DNA of 64,000 bases from Hormiphora californensis. Taxonomy: Eukaryota > Ctenophora > Tentaculata > Cydippida > Pleurobrachiidae. This document shows, in pieces, positions 1-26,950 of this stretch; position 1 is the stretch's first letter; the number at the start of each line of letters is the position of its first letter. Under the pieces are notes generated by a model that was not told where the DNA came from, did no database searches, and saw only the letters and a program-made list of their open reading frames with translations. The stretch covers positions 5,718,015 through 5,782,014 of the forward strand of contig CM035354.1 in assembly GCA_020137815.1 (NCBI GenBank), given 5' to 3'. Made by a program: the position numbers and the translations under genes.

Positions 1-2559
1 CTCTCTCCTTCAGTCTGTCGTTTCCACCTTTGTCTGCTGTGTTGTTTCTATGACTCTCAACTGTTGCTTCCTGATTAGATTCCGCTCCTTATCGCTAGCG
101 GCCTGCTGTTGCTGAATGTCCAAGATGCTCTTCTGCAACTCCTCCTTCAGCTGCGAGTGCTCCAATATGGCTCGTGTCGTCTGTTCAGTAGTAGCCATGG
201 AGATAGGAGATTCCGATTTGACCACCCGGAGATGCTCCGGAATATTTATTTCACTGCAATTCTCGTCCCGGGAATCTTGGCGCTGTTCTCGGGAGAAAAG
301 ATCGTAGTACTGGGAATATTCTACAGTCTCCTCGTCCTTACTGCCACCCTTCTTCCACTTTTGTCTTCTGTTTTGGAACCAAACCTGACAGGGGGAGGGG
401 GTGGTATTAAATAATCTTCTTGCCTTTTCCGAGAAAAGATAAATCGCTATAATGATGCTTTTGCGGGGAATAATTGGTGGTGATAGGGGGGCTGAGAGTG
501 ATAGAGAGTGATTGAGAGGGATTCAGAGATCGTAGAGGTGGATAGAGAGGGAATAAAAGAAAGGTAGATAGAAAGAGGGACTTAAAGAGAGGGACTTGAA
601 GAGATGTAGATATAGAGAGAGACAGATAGAGAGCTGGAGGCCCCAAATTGGTCAAATGACCCATAACAGCTTTATCCTTTCTTATTCCTAATGGACGCGA
701 TACACTAGTAAAATAGTGGTAATAATAGCACACAACTCGATTTGTGGTGGGGGACCCCTCATATCCCCCCGATTCAAGAGGTTTATTCAACAGGGTATGA
801 GGGGGTTGGGTTACAGTACTATAACTACTTAGCTGAGAGGGAGAGAGAGATAGAGAGAGAGAAAGGAGTGATTAATAAGGTGATAACCATTTTGCAAATG
901 AGTTATTGAGACAAATGCCCAAATTACCTTGATTTGTTCGTCTGTCAGATCCAACTTCTGAGCGAGGATCATACGGTCTTCTGTGCACAGATATTTCTTC
1001 TGTTTGAACGTCTCCTATAACAAATCACAAGGTTATTGAATACGAAGTACCAACGTCGAACAGATGTGATATTCTCACTACCACCGGGTTATACAGGGGT
1101 TGATTTCCTTGTTCGACCCTCTCTCCGTTAGAACAAGGAATGTGATAGTGATGTAATAGAGGGGGGTGATACAGAGATTATTTGATAGTGACCTACCTCC
1201 ATTTGCTTCAGTTGTTCCCAGGTAAAGACGGTTCGTGGTTTGCGGCTGTTTCGACCGTTCATTATGTGTAATGCACTGCCGTCAAATTTATACTCAGATG
1301 CCCCTAGAAGGAAGAAGTTAATTACAATAACTGTGTGTAGTGTGTAACTAATTAAATCCGAATTTAATTAATCAACTAATTAAATCTGAGTTTATTAAGA
1401 CTCTCCCTGCTTCTTACATTGCATAGTACCAAGATGCCTGCCTCGTTGGGGATCTGAGGTAGTTTCAGCCGATGTAGCTAACTTGTCCGAGAACATGTAT
1501 GCCATACTCGGAACGGCAGTAGTCCCAATTTTATCTAGGACACGAGTCTTCTGCTCAAGTAGAGACAGATCCTGGACTTTAGAGGGAGATAGTGCGTGGA
1601 AATCAATTCCCCTGTCACTCATTTGTAGCAGTCGCGTACCTAGGGGTCGAATGATGTTAAAGATATCCTACCCAATCAAGGGTGGGTTGAATGACCTAAA
1701 CTAAGCCAATACATTTCTTGTGACTCATTGTCTCATACCTGCAGAGCTAAGGTTGGATGAATCAGACCGAGCTCTGAATGTCAGTGGAGTGCTATTATTG
1801 AGAGGAGTGGAGGGAGTTGACCCCTCTACACTCTCATCCCCCGCCTTCTCCTCCTCATCCTCCTCCCTCTCCGAGGTAGTCGGAGAACCCTGGAGACTCA
1901 TCTTCCTGGCAGCTTCCTTCACAAACGTAGGTTTAATTACATTGTCCGACAGGGTGGGGAATGGGAAGTTGTTGTTGTTGTTGTCAACTTGGCGTGATAG
2001 TTCCTGTTGGCGCTGCAGAATCTCTGTAGATGATCGCGTGGCTGGTTTCTCTTGAAAACTCTTGAACGATCCACTGTACTTAGCGATCTTTGAAGGGCGT
2101 TCTGGAGATTCGTCCGTTTCAGTCCTGAAGTGGGCAAAACAAACATTAACTTCATATCTAACATCCTTCTTTAGCTGATTTCATATCTTTTAGAAGCCCT
2201 AATCGACTGAATTTTATGTGATCTTACCTGGGTCGATCATATTTAGAATCTTCATCCTCAGACGACGGACTTGCACTTCCCGGTTTGATAGTGTCAACTG
2301 TGGGAGGGTGGAGTTTGAATTAGTGAAGAGGAAGGACTTGCACTTAATTCACTGTCAACTAGGGGGAGCCGGGGAGTTAGTGAACCGTGTCCAGGGGGTT
2401 TCTCTAATTACACTTACCAAACCGAATGACCTTAACAGCCACATCAAGAAGGAAGATAAGAAACTCGTTATCAGATTTTTGTTGGAAGTGCAGCTCCGTT
2501 TTTTGTTTATGATACAGCTTTAGGACATCAGGGTTGGCGACAATAGGTTGAACCTCCAT
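1..2559 (-). CDS. Homeodomain transcription factor, 3' end beyond window
   Basis: Seven minus-strand exons are seen: 2559-2418, 2297-2228, 2124-1739, 1639-1430, 1303-1197, 1014-928 and 384 to the window edge. All junctions are GT-AG with matching phase and give about 462 codons without a stop. A 60-residue homeodomain lies at about residues 289-347, split over three exons. It reads RKPRTVFTWEQLKQME at its N-arm and helix 1, and VWFQNRRQKWKK in helix 3 (Gln at position 50). This pattern suggests the ANTP class, perhaps NK/Not-like, but I cannot name the family. Upstream lie a short conserved-looking N-terminus and a Ser/Glu-rich disordered region (exon 3). Downstream is a Gln/Glu/Lys-rich stretch that looks like a coiled coil and runs off the window. 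The start ATG at 2559 opens exon 1, though that frame stays open upstream. The expected role is nuclear DNA-binding regulation. Exon calls are firm at the homeodomain and less sure at the N-terminus. Confidence 0.8.
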
Positions 2560-3857
2560 TCTAGTGGATGATGTTAATGTTAATGTAATATAGTCATATA
2601 ACACTTTATAGTGTAAAATAATGGAGCACACACCAACAGTCTACGCTTCACATACTCGCTCACTGTCAAAAGTGGTACTGTCCAAAGTTTAAGGATTGCA
2701 ATTAAAGAATACGCGACGGTTATCGGAAGACCGCTATAACACCTTATATAATTTTCTAGAACAGGTTAAAAAGTTAACAAGTTTAAATTATAATTGTGTC
2801 CCTCATGCACTACTCGTCGTGACTCGTGTAGTATACGACTCACGAGCTTCAAATGTATTACGCAGTATGTACGGCAACTAGTTATAATGATGTAAATTAT
2901 GCATTTAATATACCGCTCAACAGTGAATATATACACAGAAAATACGTCCCAACACAGATACACCAATTGTTGACCCTGAGCCATTTCAAACGATGATGAA
3001 AATTGAAAAACACGATAAAAATGAGAATCGCGGCCGAACAAACCCAAGAAACTTTATCCAATCGCCAATGCACATACAACTTAACTCAGCCCCTGGACCC
3101 TGCTTGCACACCCGCTGGGGCTGCGCCCCTGCTTGTGGGGGGTTCACTTCTTCACACCCCCTGACCGAGGGCCGAGGCTGTCGCCCCGGACACCCAGCGA
3201 CTTGCTTGCCAGCGCCGTCCCTGAACTCAGAAGACTAGAGACACCAGTGACCAGACTCCAGAGAGTACAACAGGAGACCAGAAACGGTAGACTTTTTGAA
3301 TTTTTCTTTTGGAAAAGTTTCAGTTTGGGTCGTTTTTTGTTTTGGTTTTTTTTAACCTGATATGAATTCAGGCCAAAACGCGCGCATCAGGAGCATGCAG
3401 CGCATAAAAAGCGTAAAATGTGGCGCGCCTTCATCTTCGGAGCGTGCGGTAAAAAAACTTTAAAGATTTTTGAGTTGTGTTTTTATTTTTCCTGGAAGGC
3501 GCTGCGTCGGCCGTTATCCCGCACTGCGGGGCGTGTGGGTTGTGACACAACCCACACACCCACAGTCATAGGGTACCCTATCACATTACGGTCTTTTAAT
3601 TCTCTTTCCAATGTTATGAAGTCATTTTATCAGGAACCGGAAATATCATAAGAATTGTAAAAAAGGTTAAAGGGGATGAACAGTTGAAAAAATGAGATTA
3701 GCACATGCCAATTATTCTTTTTACTGTTTACAGTTCAGTACAGACTTTGAGTATGATATTTTACGATTTAAATTAGATTTGTCATTTGAATCCTCTTGTC
3801 AAAATCCAATTCTTCCTGTTTCGGTATAACTAGTTAGCTCCTGTTTAGGAGTTAGCC
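2560..3857. other. Intergenic spacer between divergent homeobox and EML genes
   Basis: No convincing coding exon is seen. The homeobox gene and the EML gene are divergently transcribed from this 1.3-kb spacer, so both promoters should lie here. The block at about 3090-3240 and 3370-3560 is GC-rich with many CG and GCGC steps, unlike its AT-rich surroundings. It resembles the CG-rich segments near 21240-21320 and 33180-33350, suggesting a dispersed element. No TATA box could be assigned with confidence. Confidence 0.5.
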
Positions 3858-19963
<16,106 letters not shown>

Positions 19964-20378
19964 GACAATCTTTAGTAGTCACTATCATGTGTTATATTCC
20001 TTTCTTTGTTTGCTGAAAATACAGGCAGTGATTAGGACACTGATCTCTGCTACAGGTGGAAAACATGCCTGCCAATATCTTTCTCTCTCATTTAATCGTT
20101 AAAGTACAAAAATAGTGATCTGTCATTTATTTTTTTAAATAATAGAGTGAATTGTTGATGTCACGAGCGTATATGTTTTTGAACTGCATATTTCAGATAA
20201 CTATATAAATTATTTTGTTAGCTAAAATAGAAATTGCAGTGCGAAAATGTTATTGTTGTAATAATACCCATTTCTAGCCAATATGGCTACAGATCCCTTT
20301 TTTGCAAAGTCTCTTTGTTTTGCGAACTGTAAAATTTATAGTTAACGTTTGAGAAAATCATTCAACGTGTTTTCATTG

Positions 20379-20604
20379 TAAAGTCGGATTTTTTGAAACT
20401 GTCACCCCCCTGAAATAACAAAATTTGCCATATCTCCGGTTCCTGATGAGATAGAGACTTGAAATTTGGAGGTTCGGAAGAACTTAGCAAGATCTTCGTA
20501 ACCTCCAAATTTCAAGTCTCTATCTCGTCAGGAACCGGATTTATGGTCATTTACGAAATTTGAAAATACCCAGGGGGGTGACAGTTTCAAAAAATCCGAC
20601 TTTA
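20379..20604. mobile_element. 226-bp foldback element carrying the hairpin module
   Basis: The ends TAAAGTCGGATTTTTTGAAA and its reverse complement bracket a palindrome. Its inner stem pairs CCGGTTCCTGATGAGATAGA with TCTATCTCGTCAGGAACCGG, around a loop near CGGAAGAACTTAGC. The inner stem shares the CATATCTCCGGTTCCTGATGA core with the large element at 50329-51379. Confidence 0.8.
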
Positions 20605-20835
20605 TAAATGTGTTCAATTTATTCAAAACAAGCTAAAAAATTACGTCATAAAAAGTGGCGCGCAAAAGAGACGCGCGCAGTAAATGCTTTTTTACGCGCG
20701 TTTTGAAATTCTTACATCTTAATCTGCATCAGCAAAAAATGGTCCAGCAAACCATTTGGCATACGTTGCAGGCCCCTTATAATATAATATAAGGGGCCTG
20801 GAGGGAATACCGCGCTAGGGGGGAATACATAATCA

Positions 20836-20962
20836 ATCATATCTCCAGTTACAGATAAGGTACAGAAATCGTTTTGGTAGCGTTGGAAAGAGGAAGATAA
20901 CAGCTTTCAAATGCAACCGGTTTCAGGTCTCTATCTTATCAGGAACAGGAGATATGAACCAA
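20836..20962. repeat. Diverged copy of the hairpin module
   Basis: The segment runs from CATATCTCCAGTTACAGATA to TTATCAGGAACAGGAGATAT. In the middle it keeps TACAGA..TCGTTT, GGTA-CGTTGGAAA and GTTTCAGGTCTCTATC, in the same order and spacing as the copies inside 50329-51379. It is therefore a diverged relative of that module, with partly decayed self-complementarity. Confidence 0.6.
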
Positions 20963-21832
20963 ACTCCGCAAAATCGAGTGCGGTAAAATAAAAAATTCGA
21001 GATTTTAATTAAAATTTGAAACAAAGTGTCCCTGCAGGGATCTGTGACGTCACTTTTTGAAAACAACCAATCTTTGAACGGCTATTGCTCAGCCTCCTCA
21101 AGTCCAATTAACTTCTCTCAAAAACAGCAAGGTAGATAATTGTCAGATCTAACAGCTAGTGAAAGAATCAAGCAAAACGGACTTCAGGGGCCAAAGTTAT
21201 AAGCACCGCCGTTTTTTCGACCGCAAAGTTATTTTCGACCCAGCCGGGCTCAGGCCAAACGCGCGCGCGGCATTCCCTCCAGTCCCCTCGTTGCGGGGGT
21301 GCGCGCATGAGGGGGCTGCAGCGCATTCCAAGCAAACCATTTTTTGTCACTTTTTTTCCACAAATCGTTTTCGGTTTTCCTCGCGCATTCTCGTCAATAT
21401 TGTAGGTAATATCGTGTGTTTGGGTCACAGCGGGCAGCCGGAAGGTGCCATTTTATTGTTAACATGATAAACTCTTTTTGAAATTGACATTTCCATGCTC
21501 GAAACCCCACGCTTCGCCTCTCAGAACCAGAGAAAATTCGACAGATTCGTGTTGGCTACGCCTGAAAATTCAAATCTGGCTGCCGGAACTGCAAATATTA
21601 GGGAATTTAGGTACAGGGTGTTCATTTTGGATCTTTACAAGCGTTGGGCTTCACCCAGAAAAAAGTTGACAAGATTAGGTCATGAAACTTCATACTTAGA
21701 CTACTAGGTAAATAATTAATTAGCTAATTAATTAATTAGGTAACGGAGTTAGTTCAGCTCAGATTCCTGACTCCTGTATTAGAGGAAGTTACTTTTTATT
21801 TAACATAACTTAACACAGTATTTATTTTATAG

Positions 21833-22748
21833 GTAAAACTCTTACTGACAAGTTCCCGGAATTCATGGCAGACATTGCAATTCGACCCATCCTCTCTCAG
21901 ATACTTGTCCTAAAGTCAACTGCAACGGGACAAAACCTAGTCGTCGGGAATACCCATCTATTTTGGAATCCTGAGTATGCAAAAGTTACATTCCTGCACG
22001 CCCATGCGTTGTGCACCAAGTTACAGCATGTTAGAGGGAAGTTTGGAAATGCCCGGGTGGTTTTATGTGGCGATATGAACTCTCAGACAACTTCACTTGT
22101 CCATGAATACTTCACATGTGGGCGTGTTCAGGCGGTGAGTAAAGTAGAAGTTAGTAACTATGACTTACTTAAACTGCATATATTACTTACCAATTAATTA
22201 TTGACGGAATTTTAATCACACACTACAATGAATCACACACTCTCTTCAGGACGGAACAGAGTTAGGAGACTTCTGCACCTCTAAAATCCAGAATCCTCTG
22301 TCCCTGAAACTTGCTCGAGGGGAACCCAACTTTACCAACTATACAGCTGACTTTAAGGATGTTATCGATTATGTTTTGTGTGACTCGCAATCCCAGGTAA
22401 ACTTTCAAAGTACAGAGGGAGGTACAGATAATTAATTAGGATCGGTTAATTGTTGGTTGGCAAATTCAGCTCAGCTGAAATTTTGTTCTCTTCTTCCGAT
22501 TGGACGAGATGATTATGTTTTATTCGTAGTTGGACTGCTCCCCTTACCCCCTCCCTTTGCCTTGCTCGACCCTGTTTCACAACTTCCCTTTGCCTTGCTC
22601 GACCCTGTTTTACAACCCCCCTCCCCCTCAGGTAGTAGCTGTTACACCCTCCTCAGATATAACGGACCTGGAGAGGAGTGAGGGTTGTCCAAGTGAGATC
22701 TTCCCATCAGACCACCTCCCAATCATATCCGATATTGATTTTCCCTAG
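21833..22748 (+). CDS. PDE12-like phosphodiesterase, C-terminal half only
   Basis: Three exons (21833-22134, 22250-22396, 22632-22748) join in frame and end at a TAG. They encode the second half of an exonuclease/endonuclease/phosphatase fold: GNTHLFW (catalytic-core His), CGDMNS (Asp/Asn), FKDVIDYV and the terminal SDHLPII. Gene order of motifs and the short C-terminus most resemble PDE12, the 2',5'-phosphodiesterase that degrades 2-5A and removes poly(A) from mitochondrial RNA. Angel or CCR4-type nucleases are alternatives. The N-terminal half of the domain, with the conserved Asn and Glu, is not found between here and the EML stop at 19963; that interval is repeats. So the gene is either 5'-truncated (a pseudogene) or has exons elsewhere or misassembled. 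The three exons themselves are undamaged. Confidence 0.75.
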
Positions 22749-22897
22749 ATAGCTACAGTGATGTCAGAGCTCGCAGATAATTTTAGGGGAGTGTGTGTGC
22801 AAGATTATAAAACAACTGATGAGCGAATTCTCTGTATTTGGTTTGTGCTTCTGATATTTATTCTGGGACTGTTTTACTTTTAAACTGTTTAGAAGAA

Positions 22898-22903
22898 AAT
22901 AAA
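22898..22903 (+). promoter_or_regulatory. Polyadenylation signal AATAAA
   Basis: A canonical AATAAA lies 150 bases after the PDE12-like stop codon, at a usual 3' UTR distance. It suggests that this 3' end could still be processed. Confidence 0.5.
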
Positions 22904-23044
22904 TTGTTTTTTGGAGTCAATAATTGATATTGTATTGAGAAAAAATAACGCAACATATGAATTTTCCAGCTTCAACATCGATTTTTATTTCAAAATATTT
23001 GTTTAGATTTTGGCTTGAGATTTTTTAACATATGATAGGGCGCA

Positions 23045-23124
23045 AATGACAAATGACAAAGGTCCCCTAATTAGGCACAATGTCTCCCTAACTAGGCACT
23101 ATATGTGCCCTAATTTGGCACCAT
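23045..23124. repeat. Three degenerate copies of a CCTAATTAGGCAC-type unit
   Basis: The unit recurs as CCCCTAATTAGGCACAATG, CCCTAACTAGGCACTATATG and CCCTAATTTGGCACCATTG, the last overlapping the stop codon of the unrecognised minus-strand gene. The stop and 3' UTR may have arisen by local duplication of the last codons. Confidence 0.6.
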
Positions 23125-24568
23125 TGTGTAGACATGATTAATAACCGTGCACCAGTCCCGATCCTTTAACTGATATCGATTCTTGATCACTTCAACCGCA
23201 GCCACAGCATCATGGAAATCCATGCCATCCGGCTCAAAAGGGTTGGGATCAATATAGGTCTGTCGAGCCACCATGTTAAACACTTTGATGATGGACGCCA
23301 CGGCGGTTTCCTGAGTTTCCATGGTGGCCTGTACTTTATACCCTGTCAGGGAGTTGATAACCAGAACAGTGACACACTCTTTAATACAGTTCATCTTTTG
23401 TGAGATTTGTTTGATCACTGAACCCCTCAATTCCTTCTTGCTCATCCGGCCATCTCCCTCTGTGTTCTCCAGAAGGAAGATTGTTGAGGTTAACATGGGT
23501 TGTCCAAATAACTTTGCGACGATGTCTAGGAAACAGCAGGTCAGTTCGGAGAGCTGGTTATCTTCGGTTAACTCAAGGACTATCCAAAACGAACTCATAC
23601 CAAATCCTGACTTGTATTTTTTCTTAAACTTCAGGTGATTCGCCATGGAGATGATTTGATTTTGTGCAATGCTAACCGCGATCTTTTCACTACTATCGAT
23701 AGAGGCAGACACATGGAGCCGCAAGCCCAACCCGTATACCTTGACCGCCTTTATTTGGCTATACCGGAGTTTGTCCTCTTTGATTGACATCATTTCTCGT
23801 ATCATCCTGCTCTCCTCACCCGTATTTTCCTCATTATTCAGCTGTAGGCTGTAAACACCCCGCTTCTCGGCGTAATCATTTCCAAAGATGTCCTCTATAT
23901 CATTACCAACGGGGTTCAGAAAGCATTTGAATGCCATGTTACCCAGTTGTCGGGTTTTCTCCGTGCTTTTCCCAACCACCACCATGTCGCACCTTGGGGG
24001 AGTAGGGAGTTAGTGTTTTAGGGGAGGTCGGGGGAGTAGGGATTAGGGTGTTTTGTGGGAGGTCGGGGGGGTTTTGAGCAAAGTTGGTGAAAAATTTAGG
24101 AAACAAATCAATCACATTATCATGAAACTCACCGGTTTTGTATAAACATCTTGATTTTTGTAATGAACTTGTGCTGCTCAGACATGGGACGTCCCATGAA
24201 CATATTCCAGTCATAGTCCTTCTCTCTTTCAGACATCATTCCTCCAAAGTAGTCAGGCATGTAGGCTGTCCTGGAATTAGGTTTGCTAAAATCGCTAATA
24301 CTACAGTCCTACTTAACTTGTTCAAATGTTCAGACTGTCAGAGAATTGAAGTACATTATGAACGGTACAAATCACAGCTACTTGAACTAACGATTAGTTA
24401 CTAACCTGAATCGAGCGTTAGTTGACAAATTTCTCTGATCATCCTCTGCTTCTTCATTCCACAGTTTCACCTCATTCCACCTCCCTTCCCCGCTAGAAGT
24501 TGGATTTGTGGACTTGGAAGCCTTTACATTACCTCCGGCCTTTGATCCTTGTTGACCATGCTCAGTAA
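23110..24568 (-). CDS. Unrecognised protein, last three exons
   Basis: Exons 24568-24406, 24270-24133 and 23992-23110 join with matching phase and end at TAG (23110-23112), giving about 394 codons. The sequence is mixed alpha/beta in character and hydrophilic at its start (Gly/Ser/Lys/Glu). A well-ordered section follows with DYFGGMMSEREKDYDW, FMGRPMSEQHKF, CDMVVVGKSTEK and YKSGFGMSSFW. No signal peptide, membrane helix or catalytic motif is obvious and I do not recognise the family. The 5' end is unsettled: the acceptor at 24568 needs a phase-1 donor. A possible first exon at 24793-24702 (beginning MAVMSDASIER) ends in the wrong phase. It is divergent from the small RIIa gene at 25218, so they may share a promoter region. 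Introns are short, as in neighbouring genes. Confidence 0.7.
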
Positions 24569-25217
24569 CTGCGTTTTAAGGGAGTGTCGTCGTGGTCGAT
24601 TCAGCTCTACGGTGCTGGTATATAGTCAACGAATAGCAAACAACACGATTTAGTAATGGCATGTTTTATGAAATCTCTTTTTGTAGTCAGTAACATGGCA
24701 CCTGTCTGATAGAGCACTTAGGGGAATACTTTGGGCGAGGAGGGCGAGGTCGATGAACATTCGTTCTATGCTGGCGTCACTCATAACTGCCATTCATTCC
24801 TCTCGCAATCACGGTGTCAACAGTTCAGCCAAAGAAAATCCGCTGTCATACCGGTCCAATCCAAGGACGGGTCAATCGCACGTTGTCCTTTCTGAGTTAG
24901 AGAATGATGTTGGTTGTTGTAACGCGCGGTAACATGCAGACAGGTATTCGCGCGCAAATTCGTCAGATCCGAAGAGCGCGCTTCTTCAAAATGTCAGGAG
25001 CGCGCGAAATAAAACATCCTCCGTTGTGATACTCCGCGCTGCGCGGCTTGAATTCGGGAAACAAAGTGGGATTTTGAACTAAAAATCTGAGACTCCTGTG
25101 TCAGTTTTCTGTTTCTCCGTTTTCAACGTGCGTTTTAAGCTTATTTAAAGCGTTGTGACTTGTAGTTCCCTAAGCCTACCTCTTCCAACTCATTCACTCA
25201 CTTAGGTCCACCACGGT

Positions 25218-25517
25218 ATGGATAACAAAGGCCTGTATGACACGGAGAGAACACAAAAATATCTAAACACCCATCAAATCCCTGAAATAATCGAATCACT
25301 CCTCACGTCAGTTGCATTTTACCGGCCTGTGGACCCGTTCAGAGTCATCCTTCAAAACCTACAAAGGCTGAAAAATGGAGAAATTCCAGGTGCGCTTATT
25401 TGGGACAGTTTTATTGAGGAGTCAGATGTTCCATGTGAAAAGATTTTCAAACCGTCTTTTATCGAACAACATATTTTTGACAATCCACTAGAGTACCCGT
25501 TTGCTGGGAACCCGTGA
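25218..25517 (+). CDS. RIIa-type docking-domain protein, EFCAB10-like
   Basis: A single open frame of 99 residues starts at an ATG after a short purine context and ends at TGA. Residues about 14-54 (KYLNTHQIPEIIESLL, then AFYRPVDP and ILQNLQRLK) match the helix-turn-helix dimerisation and docking fold of the RIIa/Dpy-30 group. The closest recalled match is the N-terminus of EFCAB10. Proteins of this type usually dock to amphipathic helices in ciliary or flagellar complexes. The EF-hand part of EFCAB10 is absent. The tail (PSFIEQHIFDN) could be a short C-terminal motif, or the frame could continue by splicing past 25510, but no clear donor was seen. The ORF lies between repeat blocks with no intron. 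A role in cilia is inference from the fold only. Confidence 0.65.
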   Translation: MDNKGLYDTERTQKYLNTHQIPEIIESLLTSVAFYRPVDPFRVILQNLQRLKNGEIPGALIWDSFIEESDVPCEKIFKPSFIEQHIFDNPLEYPFAGNP

Positions 25518-25621
25518 CCTGGTAAATGGTAATTTATCCTCATATAACCGGTGACATTTGTGTTTGATTTTTAAATGATAATTTGTTTGTTCCTTAGAGC
25601 AATGAGTCTCATAGTAGGAGC

Positions 25622-25848
25622 GGTTAGATCAGCACGTGCAGAAAGTCGCGCGCCACCCTAATCTCAGGTTACTCTACGGCTTCATTTTGCCATCCAATCC
25701 AAAAGGACCTTCATCAAACCTGTAATCTCCTCAAGGAGAAGCGAAAACTTGAGGGACATTTCTGATAATGATTGGATGCGACCTCGAGGAGATATGACAA
25801 TGCGCAAAAAGGGGTGGCATGCGACTTTAACCACGTGGTGATCTAACC
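25622..25848. mobile_element. 227-bp TIR element (MITE)
   Basis: Inverted ends of about 38 bp pair GGTTAGATCAGCACGTG..AAAGTCGC..GCCACCC with GGGTGGC..GCGACTTTAACCACGTG..TGATCTAACC. No coding capacity and no certain target duplication. It begins the mobile-element cluster 25.6-27.5 kb. Confidence 0.7.
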
Positions 25849-26470
25849 GTCACTATATCATACACCTTGGGTTTTTGAAAAAACGGCCATTACAATTTTG
25901 GCGAGGCGGGTAAATCATTTACTGTAACGCGCGAATTTTCCCAAAAAAGCGCTGTTTTTTACGCCGCGCGCGGAACCTAGAATTACGCGCGCAGTGTAAA
26001 ATTTTAAAATTCATTGAAAATTTCCTCGCGTTTTATGTCGCCAAAAAAAGTCGACGAAAAATTCCAAATTCGTGAATTTAAATTATAAGAACTCCGGTTA
26101 GTTCTCATCTTGCCAATCCGTTTTCGGGAACCCTGGCCAAAGGACATTAAAATTCACATAGCGACCAAGTTTCATATCGATTGGATAAGATTTTGGGTGG
26201 CTACGGTGAAAAATCGTATTTGGCATTTTTAACTTTCCCGACGCGATTTACGACCCTTAAACATTGAGTTACGGGAAATCACTATAAATAAAATGAAGTT
26301 CAAACGATTCTCTTTCCCACTATTGCGTTAGTTTTTTGATTTAGAGCCGTTTTCAGGGCTCTAGAAGCGTTTGAAAAATGTAGGTCTTTTTGTCGCAATG
26401 ACGTCACCCCGTGACGTCACTGCTGTAAAGATCGGATCAAAAATCTGAGCCCGTACTTACATCCGCCTTG
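25849..26470. other. Non-coding CG-rich spacer
   Basis: No coding exon is seen. The stretch about 25910-26010 is rich in GCGCG and TTACGCGCG, like the blocks near 20640-20700 and 33170-33230, suggesting a related dispersed element. The remainder is unremarkable AT-rich sequence. Confidence 0.5.
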
Positions 26471-26478
26471 GTCCAAGG

Positions 26479-26838
26479 CCCAGTGGCTTTTTATAGCGAA
26501 TGGGCGAATCCCATTCGCAGCGAGAAATTTGACTGACAGCAGAAAAATAGAGAGAAAAATCCCTGTTTTGCTTGCTAATGCTGCTCTCACACCTCATTAG
26601 TGCTCTTATGTGATCGTTACATGTTTAGAGAGCCACAATTGCTAGAAACGGGCACGGATTTCGATTAGAGATCCCAATTGTTAGCAGTTATTCCCGCTGC
26701 GCCAGCGGAATTACAGCGGAATGTGAGAAGAACGAGAGCAGAACGACTGCTGCCACAGCAGCAGCGACAGCGGAATGGGATCTAATCAGGTTCTGTGACA
26801 TGCGATTCGCAGCGAGATTTTTCTAAAAAGCCACTGGG
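26479..26838. mobile_element. hAT-like MITE, 8-bp target duplication
   Basis: The element begins CCCAGTGGCTTTTTATAG and ends CTAAAAAGCCACTGGG (14-16 bp TIRs). It is flanked by identical GTCCAAGG at 26471-26478 and 26839-26846. An 8-bp duplication is the hallmark of hAT transposases. At 360 bp with no coding capacity it is non-autonomous. Subterminal GCGAATGGG and CATTCGCAGCGAG motifs occur near both ends and may be transposase binding sites. Confidence 0.85.
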
Positions 26839-26950
26839 GTCCAAGGTACCCGTGTACAAATTTTTAGGGGTCTAGCTCAAAAACTGTGGGAGGAGTTTGA
26901 AAAACCAATTAACGGACAGACTGACTAACATTATGGGATTTATTATATGG

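Larger units (their letters stand above)
19964..21832. other. Repeat-rich spacer between EML and the PDE12-like gene
   Basis: No coding exon was found. The interval contains the foldback 20379-20604, a related half-hairpin (20836-20962) and a short hairpin with TATAATATAATATA between GGCCCC and GGGGCC (20766-20805). There is also a CG-rich block (about 21190-21330) containing GCGCGCATGAGGGGGCTGCAG, and a segment (21616-21704) repeated inverted just upstream of STT3. The GGCATACGTTGCAGGCCCC and GCGCTGCAGCCCCCTCATG motifs recur near 33310-33385, so both are dispersed elements. Confidence 0.7.

Noticed and set aside
24702-24793. Candidate first exon (MAVMSDASIER..) of the unrecognised minus-strand gene
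   Set aside because: It ends in phase 2 whereas the next exon at 24568 requires phase 1, so the join would shift frame.
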